Assembly (NCBI GenBank): GCA_946885915.1
Contig: CAMPHF010000004.1
Location: 124,001 to 188,000, forward strand
Source of the DNA: an uncultured Idiomarina sp.
GTDB lineage: Bacteria > Pseudomonadota > Gammaproteobacteria > Enterobacterales > Alteromonadaceae
DNA length: 64,000 bases
Reading direction: 5' to 3'
The first letter of the stretch is position 1. Every line of letters begins with the position of its first letter. The notes beneath the pieces are model-generated. The model had not been told where the DNA came from, did no database searches, and saw only the letters and a program-made list of their open reading frames with translations. Positions 7,928 to 17,300 of the stretch are shown piece after piece. Position numbers and translations under genes: made by a program.

Positions 7928-10147
7928 ATGTCCCAAGCAAGTGGACGGATGAAAAAATGGTTGTTATTGGCGCTTATTGTGGCGTTGATTGCGAGTGCGC
8001 TCGCCTTTGATGTGACCCAGTATTTGTCGCTGGAGAACTTAAAAGCGCAGCAACAAAGCTTGCAACAATGGTTTGTAGATGAGCCATTACAACTGTTTGC
8101 GCTGTACTTTGTGATTTATGTGCTAAGCACGGCGCTAAGTCTGCCTGGGGCCACCATTTTAACGCTTGGTGCGGGTGCCATTTTTGGCTTTTGGTGGGGG
8201 CTGTTGCTTGCAAGTTTTGCCGCCTCGATTGGCGCGCTGTTCGCCTTTTTAAGCGCGCGATTTATTTTGCGTGATTGGGTAGAAGCGAAATTTGGTGAGC
8301 GGTTATCGGCCATTAATGAGGGCATGCAGCGCGATGGCGCGTTTTACTTGCTGAGTTTGCGGTTGGTGCCGTTATTTCCGTTTTTTGTGATCAATTTGGT
8401 GATGGGTTTGACCCAGATCCGCGCGTTCACTTATTACTGGGTTAGCCAAGTGGGCATGCTACTTGGCGCGGCGGTTTACGTGAATGCGGGCACTCAACTG
8501 GCGCAAATTAATAGCTTGGGTGACGTGGTGTCGGCCGACTTAATTGGTGCCTTTGTACTGTTAGGTATTTTCCCGTTGCTGGCCAAGGGGCTATTAAGCG
8601 CGGTGAAACGGCGCAAAATGCTGCGTGGCTATACCAAGCCGAAGCAGTTCGATAACAATTTAATTGTGATTGGAGCAGGCTCTGCAGGGTTGGTAAGTGC
8701 TTACATTGCTGCGGCGGTAAAAGCCAAAGTGACGCTTATTGAACGCGAGAAAATGGGTGGCGATTGTTTGAATACCGGCTGTGTGCCATCTAAAGCACTG
8801 CTGCATGTTGCGAATACCGTGCATGCGGCGCGTCATAGCCAGCATTTGGGCGTGAATGTGGAGCAGGTAACGGTTGATTTTCCAGCAGTGATGCAGCAAG
8901 TGCAACGGGTGATCAAAAGCATTGAGCCGCACGATTCGGTAGAGCGCTATACAAAACTGGGTGTAAATGTAGAGCTTGGCGAGGCGCGCATTGTGTCGCC
9001 CTGGGAAGTAGAGCTTAGCCAGCAAGGCCAAACCAAGCGTTTGAGTGCTAAAGCTATTATTGTGGCGACTGGGGCGCGGCCGTTAGTACCCAAATTTGCT
9101 GGGTTAGACGAGGTGGATTATCTCACCTCGGATAGCTTGTGGCAGCTTACTGAATTACCGAAAGAATTGGTGGTGCTTGGTGGCGGGCCGATTGGTTGCG
9201 AGCTTTCCCAAGCCTTTGCTCGGTTAGGGTCAAAAGTAACTATTGTCGAGATGGCGCCGCGCATTTTGGGGCCAGAAGACGAAGATACCGCCGCTTTATT
9301 AACCCAGCAACTTGAGCAAGACGGCATTAGCTTAAAAACCGGTTATAAAGCGGTGAAATTTGAGCGCCGTGGTGATCAGCAAGTATTGATTGCTGAGCGT
9401 GTCGGCCTGTCAAATGACAGTAAAAATGGTTCAGATGACATCGATAAAGTGTCAAGTGACACAATTAAGTTGTCATTTGACAAGGTGCTGATTGCGCTTG
9501 GTCGCCAAGCGAATGTAAGCGGTTTCGGGTTAGAGGAACTTGGCGTAACCCTTACTGATAAAGCAAATAAAACCATTAGCACCAACCCGCTTATGCAAAC
9601 CAACTTCCCAACTATTTATGCCTGTGGCGATGTGGTGGGTCCATATCAGTTTACCCATGTGGCATCGCATCAAGCGTGGTATGCGGCAGTGAATGCCTTG
9701 TTTAGCCCGTTCAAAACTTTCCGGGTGGATTACTCGGTTATTCCCTGGGTCACTTATACCGCGCCGCAGGTGGCTAATGTAGGGCTATCGGAGCAACGCG
9801 CACAGGCGCAAGGTACCGCCTATGAGGTGACCCAGTACGATATTGGCGATCTGGATCGGGCGCTTGCGGATGATGCCGCCTTCGGGCGGGTAAAGGTACT
9901 CACCAAGCCGGGTTCGGATAAAATTCTCGGGGTGAATATTGTGGGTCCGCAAGCGGGAGAACTGCTGGCGGAATATGTATTAGCGATGAAGCATAAAATT
10001 GGCTTAAACAAAATTTTGGGCACCATACATAGTTATCCGACCTTGGCTGAGGCGAACAAATATGTGGCGGGCGAATGGAAACGTGCGCATGCACCACAGC
10101 GTTTGTTGGCCTGGGTGGAGAAGTTTCACCAATGGCGGCGAGGCTAG
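7928..10147 (+). CDS. TVP38/TMEM64 (YdjX-like) membrane domain fused to FAD pyridine nucleotide-disulfide oxidoreductase
   Basis: A 739-residue fusion. Residues 1 to about 225 are a VTT/TVP38 (DedA-superfamily) membrane domain with several helices and the LSLRLVPLFPFFVINLVMGLT motif. Residues from about 240 on are a soluble flavoprotein: FAD-binding VIGAGSAGLVSA, redox-active disulfide GGDCLNTGCVPSK, NAD(P)-binding VVLGGGPIGCE, second FAD site YACGDVVG, and a C-terminal dimerisation domain with HSYPTLAEA, the catalytic His-Glu segment of the mercuric/glutathione reductase family. No heavy-metal-binding domain is present. RBS AGGAG at 7919. The next gene begins 3 bp after its stop. An insert near residues 494-520 is built from a 21-bp DNA repeat. 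Substrate is unknown; a membrane-tethered thiol or metal-linked reductase is inferred. Confidence 0.9.
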   Translation: MSQASGRMKKWLLLALIVALIASALAFDVTQYLSLENLKAQQQSLQQWFVDEPLQLFALYFVIYVLSTALSLPGATILTLGAGAIFGFWWGLLLASFAASIGALFAFLSARFILRDWVEAKFGERLSAINEGMQRDGAFYLLSLRLVPLFPFFVINLVMGLTQIRAFTYYWVSQVGMLLGAAVYVNAGTQLAQINSLGDVVSADLIGAFVLLGIFPLLAKGLLSAVKRRKMLRGYTKPKQFDNNLIVIGAGSAGLVSAYIAAAVKAKVTLIEREKMGGDCLNTGCVPSKALLHVANTVHAARHSQHLGVNVEQVTVDFPAVMQQVQRVIKSIEPHDSVERYTKLGVNVELGEARIVSPWEVELSQQGQTKRLSAKAIIVATGARPLVPKFAGLDEVDYLTSDSLWQLTELPKELVVLGGGPIGCELSQAFARLGSKVTIVEMAPRILGPEDEDTAALLTQQLEQDGISLKTGYKAVKFERRGDQQVLIAERVGLSNDSKNGSDDIDKVSSDTIKLSFDKVLIALGRQANVSGFGLEELGVTLTDKANKTISTNPLMQTNFPTIYACGDVVGPYQFTHVASHQAWYAAVNALFSPFKTFRVDYSVIPWVTYTAPQVANVGLSEQRAQAQGTAYEVTQYDIGDLDRALADDAAFGRVKVLTKPGSDKILGVNIVGPQAGELLAEYVLAMKHKIGLNKILGTIHSYPTLAEANKYVAGEWKRAHAPQRLLAWVEKFHQWRRG
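9408..9483. repeat. 21-bp-periodic array of TGTCAnnTGACA palindromes inside the reductase gene
   Basis: Four 12-bp units begin at 9408, 9429, 9450 and 9471, exactly 21 bp apart. Three are perfect inverted repeats: TGTCAAATGACA, TGTCAAGTGACA and TGTCATTTGACA. The unit at 9429 matches 10 of 12 positions of the consensus. Two extend to 14 bp (GTGTCAAGTGACAC, TTGTCATTTGACAA). Because 21 is a multiple of 3, the array is read as a seven-residue protein repeat (LSNDSKN, GSDDIDK, VSSDTIK, LSFDKVL). Confidence 0.75.
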
Positions 10148-10150
10148 TGT

Positions 10151-11347
10151 ATGCGGCTGGCTAAAGTCTGCTGCACCGGCTCGTTAGTGGCCGCTGTGAT
10201 TGCAATTAAGGTTGCGATAGCGGTTGCGCTGATGGCGGGCACGTTCAGCAGTTCGGTGGCGCAGGCTGCGCAACCGGTGCTGTTTTACGCTTGGGGCGGC
10301 AGCCCGGCCGTGAATGATTATTTGCGCTGGGCCGAGCGCGAGTTGCGTGCTCAAGGCGTGGCGTTGCGCCATGTAAAAGTAGCGGATATTGCCGAGGTGG
10401 TCACCCAATTACGCAGTGGGCGCAGTAATGCCGACCTGGTGTGGATAAACGGCGAAAATTTTCACGCATTAAAAGCTGCCAATAAACTTTCGCCGATTTT
10501 TGACTCAAATTCGCCGAATATCCCCGAAGATGCATCGAATATCGCGAACATAAATCCAGCGTTAAATTGGCAAAATGACTTCGGTGAGCCGGTTGCAGGC
10601 TTGGAAGTGCCTTGGGGCGTGGGGCAGTTTCACCTGTTGCTGTGCGCTGATTGTGAATTGGCTGCGGTTGACGGTACATCGGCCGCCTCGCCTGCGAGCA
10701 TAAGCGCTGCAGAGCTGCTTGCTTACGCCAAGGCACATCCTGGCCGGCTGACTTATCCAAAGCCGCCGGAATTTCACGGCACCACGTTTTTAAAGGCGTT
10801 GTTATTGTCGTTGGCCAACCAGCAAGGTATGCCAGCTGCGGTGTTTCAACAGCCGGTGAGCGAGCAAGCCGATGTGCAAACGGCGCCACTATGGGCCTAC
10901 CTTGAGCAGTTGCACCCGCTGTTGTGGCAGCAAGGGGAAAACTTCCCTAGCTCCGCCAGCGAACAACTTAACTGGTTTGCTAACGGCGCGCTGGATATGG
11001 CAGTGAGCTTTAATCCGAACGACGTGCAAAGCCTCGCCGCTCAGCAGCGTATTCCTGCTGGGGTTGGTCGCGCCACGCTCGGCGATGGCGCTATTACCAA
11101 TCATCACTATCTTGCCATTCCTGCTTCATCGACTCAGCAAGCGGCCGCGCGCCGAGTGATTCAGTTTTTACTCAGCAACGAGGCGCAAGCCAAAAAGGCC
11201 GAGTTAAGCGGTTGGGGCGATCCTGCTGTGGTACGCCTACCGAATAGCGATATGCCAGATTTATTGCCCGTTGCCCCCGAATTTCATGCCAGTTGGCAGA
11301 GTTACCTAGAGCAGCAATGGCGCGCGCGGTTTCAAGGCGGTTCATGA
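10151..11347 (+). CDS. ynjB: ABC transporter periplasmic substrate-binding protein (YnjB-like)
   Basis: Type II periplasmic solute-binding protein of 398 residues. A long signal sequence ends near SVAQAAQP. The mature start PVLFYAWGGSPAVNDYL and later segments (DLVWINGENFHALK, EVPWGVGQFHLL, WFANGALDMAVSFNP) match the YnjB family, which is related to iron, thiamine and polyamine binding proteins. The ATG is 3 bp after the reductase stop. Its stop overlaps the permease start by 4 bp (ATGA, 11344-11347). In E. coli ynjB lies in the ydjXYZ-ynjABCDEF region, whose transported substrate is not established. The family call is firm, the ligand unknown. Confidence 0.87.
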   Translation: MRLAKVCCTGSLVAAVIAIKVAIAVALMAGTFSSSVAQAAQPVLFYAWGGSPAVNDYLRWAERELRAQGVALRHVKVADIAEVVTQLRSGRSNADLVWINGENFHALKAANKLSPIFDSNSPNIPEDASNIANINPALNWQNDFGEPVAGLEVPWGVGQFHLLLCADCELAAVDGTSAASPASISAAELLAYAKAHPGRLTYPKPPEFHGTTFLKALLLSLANQQGMPAAVFQQPVSEQADVQTAPLWAYLEQLHPLLWQQGENFPSSASEQLNWFANGALDMAVSFNPNDVQSLAAQQRIPAGVGRATLGDGAITNHHYLAIPASSTQQAAARRVIQFLLSNEAQAKKAELSGWGDPAVVRLPNSDMPDLLPVAPEFHASWQSYLEQQWRARFQGGS

Positions 11348-12936
11348 ACGCCCGCTGGCTCGGGTTGTATGGGCTGCCAATGTTGTTATTGGTCGTGCTC
11401 CCAATGCTGGCAGCCATACCCGCCTTAACGGTCTGGCCGTTAACCTTTGCGCCGAGTTGGGGCGAAGCGCTGTGGCAAACTCTTAGCGTAACCTTAGCGA
11501 GCACCTTGGTGGTGATCATGTTGGCGCTGTGGTTGGCCCAGCATATTCACCAAGGGCGCAACCTTAGTGCGCTCACCAGTATTTTGGCGACACCTCATGT
11601 CGCGTTCACCGTCGGTTTGTTATGGCTATTCGCGCCGACTGGCGAGCTCATCCGTTTGCTACATGCGGCCACCGAGTTATTTGCGATTCCCCCTATGGGC
11701 TGGCCGTTACCAGAAAAATCTCTGGTGACCTTAACTTTGGTGTTGGTACTTAAAGAACTGCCGTTTTTATTGCTGATGGCACTGGTGCAGCAACAGCATT
11801 TGCCCTTCGCGCGCTGGCAATTGCAAGCGCAAAGCTTGGGTTGGTCACCGCGGCGCATTTGGTGGGGGTTATTGGTGCCAGCGCTGCTGCCGCGCTTAGG
11901 CCTGCCGATTGCGGCGATTATGATTTACAGCCTGTCGGTAGTGGATATTCCTTTAATGGTAGGGCCCAATACGCCCAGTTTGCTGGCGGTTGAGGTATTC
12001 GAGCAGCAGTATCAATGGCGTGCCGATACGCTTGCGCAAAGTGGCGCTTGGCTGCTGGTAGGTTTGGGTGTGTTGCTGTTGGGCGGGTTAAAGTTACTGT
12101 TACCGACCGTGATAACGGGTATCGCATGGTGGCGCGAGCGCAGCCACAAGCAGGGTAAGCAACTACCGCTCAGCATAAGCAAAGGATTATTGAAGCTGTT
12201 GTTTGCGCTAGGGGTGCTGGTGTTAATTGGGTTACTGCTGCAAAGCTTGGCCGGTGCGTGGTTTTATCCGAGAGTGTTGCCAAGCCAGTGGGAGCTGGCG
12301 CGTTGGGGTCAAGAGTGGCCCTATTTACAACCATTGTTGTTACATAGTTTTGGGCTGGCGCTCGGCAGTGCGGTGCTCAGTGTGCTAGCGGCGGTAGCAG
12401 TGCTCGAACGGCAACGGCAGCGCGGTCAAACTCAGCTCCAGCTATTACCATTGCTCGCGTTGCTGTTGCCGCAAGTGCCGCTGGTATTGGGCTGGCAGCA
12501 ATGGCTCGGACAGGGTAACAGCGCCCTATGGGTTATCTGGTCGCATGCTATTTTTGGCTTTCCTTATGCTTATTTGGTGATGCATGGCGCGTGGGTCAGG
12601 TTTGATGCGCGCTGGCTGTATCAAGCGCAAAGCTTGGGTTACTCTAGTTGGCAAGCTTGGTACAAGGTATTAGTGCCGCTGCAAAAGGCACCGTTGATCA
12701 TGGCCTTGGTGCTCGCGTTTTCGGTTAGCATTGCCCAGTATTTGCCCACCTTGTGGTTGGCGGGCGGCACTTTACCAACGCTCACCACCGAAACGGTGAG
12801 CATTGCTTCGGGTGGTGATTGGCGCGTTGCCTCGCTCTATGCATTGATGCAGACGGCGCTGCCAATGCTGCTGCTATTGCTAGGTTGGTTCTTGCTGTGG
12901 CGCGCGCCAGCGGTGAAAAATAAGGAATTTGGGTAG
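11344..12936 (+). CDS. ynjC: ABC transporter permease with two fused half-permeases (YnjC-like)
   Basis: 530-residue inner-membrane protein with about twelve hydrophobic segments. It carries both permease halves in one chain, each with its own EAA-type cytoplasmic loop: AQSLGWSPRRIWWGLLVPA in the first half and AQSLGYSSWQAWYKVLVPL in the second. This is the layout of FbpB/SfuB/YnjC permeases. The start at 11344 is preferred because it gives the ATGA overlap with the binding-protein gene; an upstream in-frame ATG at 11293 would overlap it by 55 bp. The ATPase gene starts one base after its stop. It works with the YnjB- and YnjD-like proteins as an importer of unknown substrate. Confidence 0.89.
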   Translation: MNARWLGLYGLPMLLLVVLPMLAAIPALTVWPLTFAPSWGEALWQTLSVTLASTLVVIMLALWLAQHIHQGRNLSALTSILATPHVAFTVGLLWLFAPTGELIRLLHAATELFAIPPMGWPLPEKSLVTLTLVLVLKELPFLLLMALVQQQHLPFARWQLQAQSLGWSPRRIWWGLLVPALLPRLGLPIAAIMIYSLSVVDIPLMVGPNTPSLLAVEVFEQQYQWRADTLAQSGAWLLVGLGVLLLGGLKLLLPTVITGIAWWRERSHKQGKQLPLSISKGLLKLLFALGVLVLIGLLLQSLAGAWFYPRVLPSQWELARWGQEWPYLQPLLLHSFGLALGSAVLSVLAAVAVLERQRQRGQTQLQLLPLLALLLPQVPLVLGWQQWLGQGNSALWVIWSHAIFGFPYAYLVMHGAWVRFDARWLYQAQSLGYSSWQAWYKVLVPLQKAPLIMALVLAFSVSIAQYLPTLWLAGGTLPTLTTETVSIASGGDWRVASLYALMQTALPMLLLLLGWFLLWRAPAVKNKEFG

Positions 12937-12937
12937 C

Positions 12938-13666
12938 ATGAGTGCATTGCTGTTAAAGCAGGTCGAGATCCGCAAGGCCGGGGCGTCCGCACCATTGGTG
13001 CAGCTGGAGCAGCTGCAAGTGGAGCCCGGCCAAGTGGCGACCATTATGGGGCCAAGCGGCAGTGGTAAAAGTACCTTGTTACGCTGGGTTCTGGGCGAGC
13101 CGCTCCCGGCTTTTGAGTGTCGAGGTGAGCTATGGTTTAGCGGCGCTGCGGCGGCTACTGAACCAACCACTACGCCGAGAGCGGCGCAAGCATTGCACAA
13201 GTTACCCATTCATCAGCGCCAAATTGGCTTGATGTACCAACAAGGGGAGCTGTTCCCTCATTTAACTGTGCTCGAGAATTTGTGCTTTGCGTTGCCGCGT
13301 AAAGGCGTCTGGTTTGCCAGTAAGCCGGACCCTAGCGAAGCATTCGCCGCGTTGGAGCAGTTAGGGTTAGCCGCTAAAGCACACGCCGTGCCACAGTCAT
13401 TAAGCGGTGGTGAGCGCTCGCGGGTAGCGCTTATTCGTTCTTTGTTAGCAAGGCCACGGGCGCTGTTGTTGGACGAACCATTTTCTGCGTTAGATACTGA
13501 GCTGCGTGAACAAATTCGCGCGTGGACCTTCGCGCAAATTGCCGAGCGCCAAATTCCGGCCATTTTAGTTACCCATGATCCGGCCGACCAAGGCAATGGG
13601 GCGCTGGTTCAACTGGCGAAGGCACAACTTGCGAAAGCGCAATCGCTATCCCCTGACTCGCGCTAA
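12938..13666 (+). CDS. ynjD: ABC transporter ATP-binding protein (YnjD-like)
   Basis: 242-residue ABC ATPase that powers the YnjC permease. Walker A is GPSGSGKSTLL, the Q-loop reads MYQQGELFPHL, the signature is LSGGERSRVAL, Walker B is ALLLDEPFSALD, and the H-loop His is in ILVTHDPADQ. The C-terminus stops soon after the core, without a TOBE regulatory domain, unlike MalK/PotA-type ATPases. The ATG at 12938 is chosen over 12929 because it clears the permease stop and has AAGGA upstream. The CDP-alcohol phosphatidyltransferase gene follows after 14 bp. Confidence 0.92.
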   Translation: MSALLLKQVEIRKAGASAPLVQLEQLQVEPGQVATIMGPSGSGKSTLLRWVLGEPLPAFECRGELWFSGAAAATEPTTTPRAAQALHKLPIHQRQIGLMYQQGELFPHLTVLENLCFALPRKGVWFASKPDPSEAFAALEQLGLAAKAHAVPQSLSGGERSRVALIRSLLARPRALLLDEPFSALDTELREQIRAWTFAQIAERQIPAILVTHDPADQGNGALVQLAKAQLAKAQSLSPDSR

Positions 13667-13680
13667 AGGTAGTTGAACTT

Positions 13681-14289
13681 ATGCTTGATCGTTTTATTAC
13701 ACCAGTGACCCAAAAATTATTGAATATACCGGCGCGCGCTTTGGTGCGGCGGAATGTGAGCGCTGATCAGGTCACGCTTGCGGGGTTTGTGCTTGGGATG
13801 TTGGCGGTGCCGGCGCTGGCGTTTGGTTTGTATGAAATAGCGTTAGGTTTTATTGCGCTTAACCGCCTTGCCGATGGCCTGGATGGTGCAGTTGCGCGGC
13901 TGACTCACACCACTGATGCTGGTGGTTATTTAGATATTGTGCTGGATTTTATTTTTTACAGCGCGGTAGTGTTCGGGTTTTTGCTCGCCAGTCCGGTGGA
14001 GAATGCGTTGCCAGCGGCGTTATTGATGCTGAGTTTTATGGGTACCGGCGCCACCTTTTTAGCCTTTGCCAGTATTGCCGCCAAACGCGGCATCGAAAAT
14101 GTCCACTATCCGAATAAATCGCTGCATTATATGGGCGGTATTACCGAAGGATTCGAGACCATTGCGGCTTTTGTGCTGTTTTGTTTATTTCCGCAATACT
14201 TCCCTGAACTTGCCTACGGTTTTGCGGCGCTCTGCTGGATTACCGCACTATCACGCCTGTGGAGTGGCTATCGCACTTTGCAAAACTAA
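13681..14289 (+). CDS. ynjF: CDP-alcohol phosphatidyltransferase family protein (YnjF-like)
   Basis: 202-residue membrane enzyme predicted to transfer a phosphatidyl or phospho-alcohol group from a CDP-alcohol. The catalytic motif is ADGLDGAVAR followed by GGYLDIVLD, the D-x2-DG-x2-AR...G-x3-D-x3-D signature. The spacer between AR and the glycine is seven residues rather than the usual eight, and the TDAGGYLDI version is what I expect of the YnjF subgroup. Several membrane helices follow. It is the last gene of the TVP38-reductase/ABC cluster, as ynjF is in E. coli. Its acceptor alcohol is unknown. Confidence 0.86.
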   Translation: MLDRFITPVTQKLLNIPARALVRRNVSADQVTLAGFVLGMLAVPALAFGLYEIALGFIALNRLADGLDGAVARLTHTTDAGGYLDIVLDFIFYSAVVFGFLLASPVENALPAALLMLSFMGTGATFLAFASIAAKRGIENVHYPNKSLHYMGGITEGFETIAAFVLFCLFPQYFPELAYGFAALCWITALSRLWSGYRTLQN

Positions 14290-14310
14290 GAATTAAAGGG
14301 GTGGGCGACA

Positions 14311-14328
14311 CATAGCGTCGGCGCTATG
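14311..14328. other. Short hairpin between the ynj-like operon and recC
   Basis: CATAGCG and CGCTATG form a 7-bp stem with a TCGG loop in the 102-bp gap before recC. No T-run follows, so it is not a convincing intrinsic terminator. It may be an operator or a processing hairpin. Confidence 0.3.
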
Positions 14329-14391
14329 ATGTAACCTCATGGCTATTGTTTATCAGCCGCCGCTATTGGCGAGCCTAAAAAAGGATTTTAG

Positions 14392-17300
14392 ATGCCCACC
14401 GATCATAACCTGCAGCCTCCGCAACACGGTGAATTAACGCCGGGATTAGTGGTGGCGCACAGCCATCGCTTAGAGGATTTAACCGAGGTTGCGGTGAGCT
14501 TGATGCAGCAGTATCCGCTGGCACCATTAGAGCAAGAAACGGTGCTGGTACAAAGCAACGGGATTGCGCAGTGGTTGAAGATAAACGTGGCCAACCATTT
14601 GGGCATTGCTGCCATGTTGCAGGTAACCTTGCCGGCACGCTTTGTATGGCAGGCTTATCGCGCGGTGTTTAATGCCTCACACACCGATATTCCGCGCACC
14701 TCACCTTTTGATAAAGAACGCTTACTGTGGCGGGTGATGCGAATCTTGCCCGCCCAACTTGCCGCCGATAGCGACGGTAGTTATGCGCCGCTGGCGCAAT
14801 ATTTACAACGCTCTGGGCAAGCTGGCGCAACACCGGCGCCCACCGCTGCCGAGGCGCAACGTAAGCTGTACCAACTCAGTGCCCGCATTGCTGACTTATT
14901 TGACCAATATCTGAATTATCGTGCCGATTGGCTAGATAGTTGGAGTCGCGGACGCCCCCAACTCGACCACCAGCAGCAACCGGTGCCGGACACTGAGCGC
15001 TGGCAGCCCAAGTTGTGGCAAGCATTAGTAGAAGATATTGGCATTGAACAGTTTTGGACGAACCGCGCCGAGTTGCACCGCGAGTTTGTGAAGCAAGCAC
15101 GGGCACTGAAACAACGCCCGGCACAATTACCGCAGCGTATTCTGGTGTTTGGTATTTCTTCATTACCCCAGCAAACGCTAGAAGTACTGGATGCGCTAAA
15201 GGGTTTTACTCAAATTGTGCTGTGCGTACACAACCCATGCCAGCATTACTGGGCCAATATTGTCGATGGCAAAGAGGCCTTGCGCAGCATGTTGCAGCAC
15301 GCCGAACGCCGCCACGCCCTCAAGCCAAACATGCAAGAAGAGATTGCCGAAGATGAGCTACATGAATTTGCCCATCCGCTGTTAGCCGCGTGGGGCAAGC
15401 AGGGGCGAGACTATATTCATTTGCTTGATTTGTATGATGAAACACTGCAAAAACAAGCAGATTTTAGCAGTGTAAAGTTTGAGTTGTTTGATGAGCAAGC
15501 GCCGCAAAATCTGCTTCAGCAACTGCAAAACGACATTCTGCATTTGCGCCCATTGGCGGAAACCCAAACCCAGTGGCCAACGCCTGAACCGGGTGACCAT
15601 TCAATCGCGTTTCATAGTTGCCATAGTGTGCAGCGCGAGGTAGAGGTGCTGCACGATCAGCTATTAGCCGCGTTTGCGGCCGATCCGCAGCTGCGCCCGC
15701 GTGATGTGATGGTGATGGTGCCAGATGTAAATCAATATGCGGCCCACGTGGATGCGGTGTTTGGCCGCTACGACCGTCAAGATAAGCGCTATATTCCCTA
15801 CACTTTGGCCGATCAGGGCGCCCGCCATCAACAACCGTTGCTAGTGGCGCTTGAGTTGTTGCTGAGCATTGATGAGGCGCGCCTGACTTGCACCGATATG
15901 ATGTCGTTATTGATGGTGCCAGCCTTGCAGCAGCGATTTGCGCTAGACGAGACCGAGTTGCAGCAATTACAGCCGTGGTTGCAGGCTGCCGGGGCGCGCT
16001 GGGGCTTAGATGCGGCGCAGCGGGCCCCGTTTGGGATGCCAGCGGACTGCGGTACCAACTCGTGGTTATTTGCCTTGCAACGGATGTTGCACGGTTATGC
16101 GGCAGGACCAGCCCTTGCCGACAACCAGCCGCGTTGGCATGGTATTGAACCCTATGACGAGGTGGCTGGGTTGGCCGCCGCGGCTGTGGGTAAGTTCGCT
16201 GATTTTATTGATGCACTGATTCAGTGGTGGCAACGCGCTTGCGAGCCAGCGTCGATGACGAGTTGGAGCGCCCGCGCGGAGCAACTGTTATATGACTTTT
16301 TTGTGGCGAGCAACGACGCTGAGCAAGTGTTGCTGGCGCAAGTTTCCCAGCAGTTGAGCAGCCTGGCAGAGTTAGTGGCAGAGAGTGATTTTAACGATGC
16401 ACTTAGCTTGCCTATTTTCCGCGAGGCGTGGCTGAGTCGACTCGATCAACCTAGTTTGCAACAGCGCTTTTTGGTGGGCTCGGTGAATGTGGCTACCCTC
16501 ATGCCGATGCGTGCCATTCCGTTCAAACATATTTATGTGCTGGGGATGAATGAAGGCGCCTATCCGCGCCAGCAAACCCGCGTTGATTTTGATTTAATGC
16601 GCGCTCATTACCGCCCCGGTGACCGCTCACGCCGCGATGACGATCGTTATTTATTTTTAGAGGCCTTGCTGTCGGCCCGCGAGAAATTTTATGTCAGCTG
16701 GCTTGGCCATAGTGCGCAAGATAACAGCGAGTGGCCGCCGTCGGTGTTGGTGGCGCAATTGCGCGAACATCTGGCCGCCGGTTGGGGTGGCTCTAGCGTG
16801 GCTGAGCAGCAGGATTGGTTGAAGCATTTAACCCGCCAGCATTATTTGCAGCCGTTTCATCCGGGCTATTTTAACGCAACAAGCCCGGCATTTAGTTATG
16901 CCCACGAATGGCTGGCGGCGCATAGCAATGACTCAGTCTCGCAACCGTTGGAGCCCTTGCCAAGCTGGCAGTTAGAGCCTGGCGAGCTGCTGAACGTGAG
17001 TGCGCAAGAGCTTGCTAATTTTATGCGAGATATGGCCGAGCCTTTCTTTACCAAGCGCTTGGAAACTCGATTTTACGACGCAGCTGAGGCGGCACCAGAT
17101 AGCGAAACTTTTGCGCTTGACGGCTTGAGTGGCTGGCAATTTAAGCAGCAACTATTAGCTGTAGGGTTGGCAAGTTTAGCGCGCGCACCGGCCGATGAAG
17201 CGGCACTGGAGCATGCCTTGCAAGGGCAATTGCAGCGGTGGCAGCGAGCCGGTGAGCTAGGGGTGGCGCCGGTATCTGCTGCTTTGAGTGCGCAATTGCT

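Noticed and set aside
10401..10889. Minus-strand open frame of 162 codons inside ynjB
   Set aside because: Long only because of the high-GC codon pattern of the binding-protein gene; no RBS, no domain, low-complexity sequence.
14311..14328. Terminator of the ynj-like operon
   Set aside because: The 7-bp stem is real but no T-run follows on either strand, so it was listed only as a hairpin.
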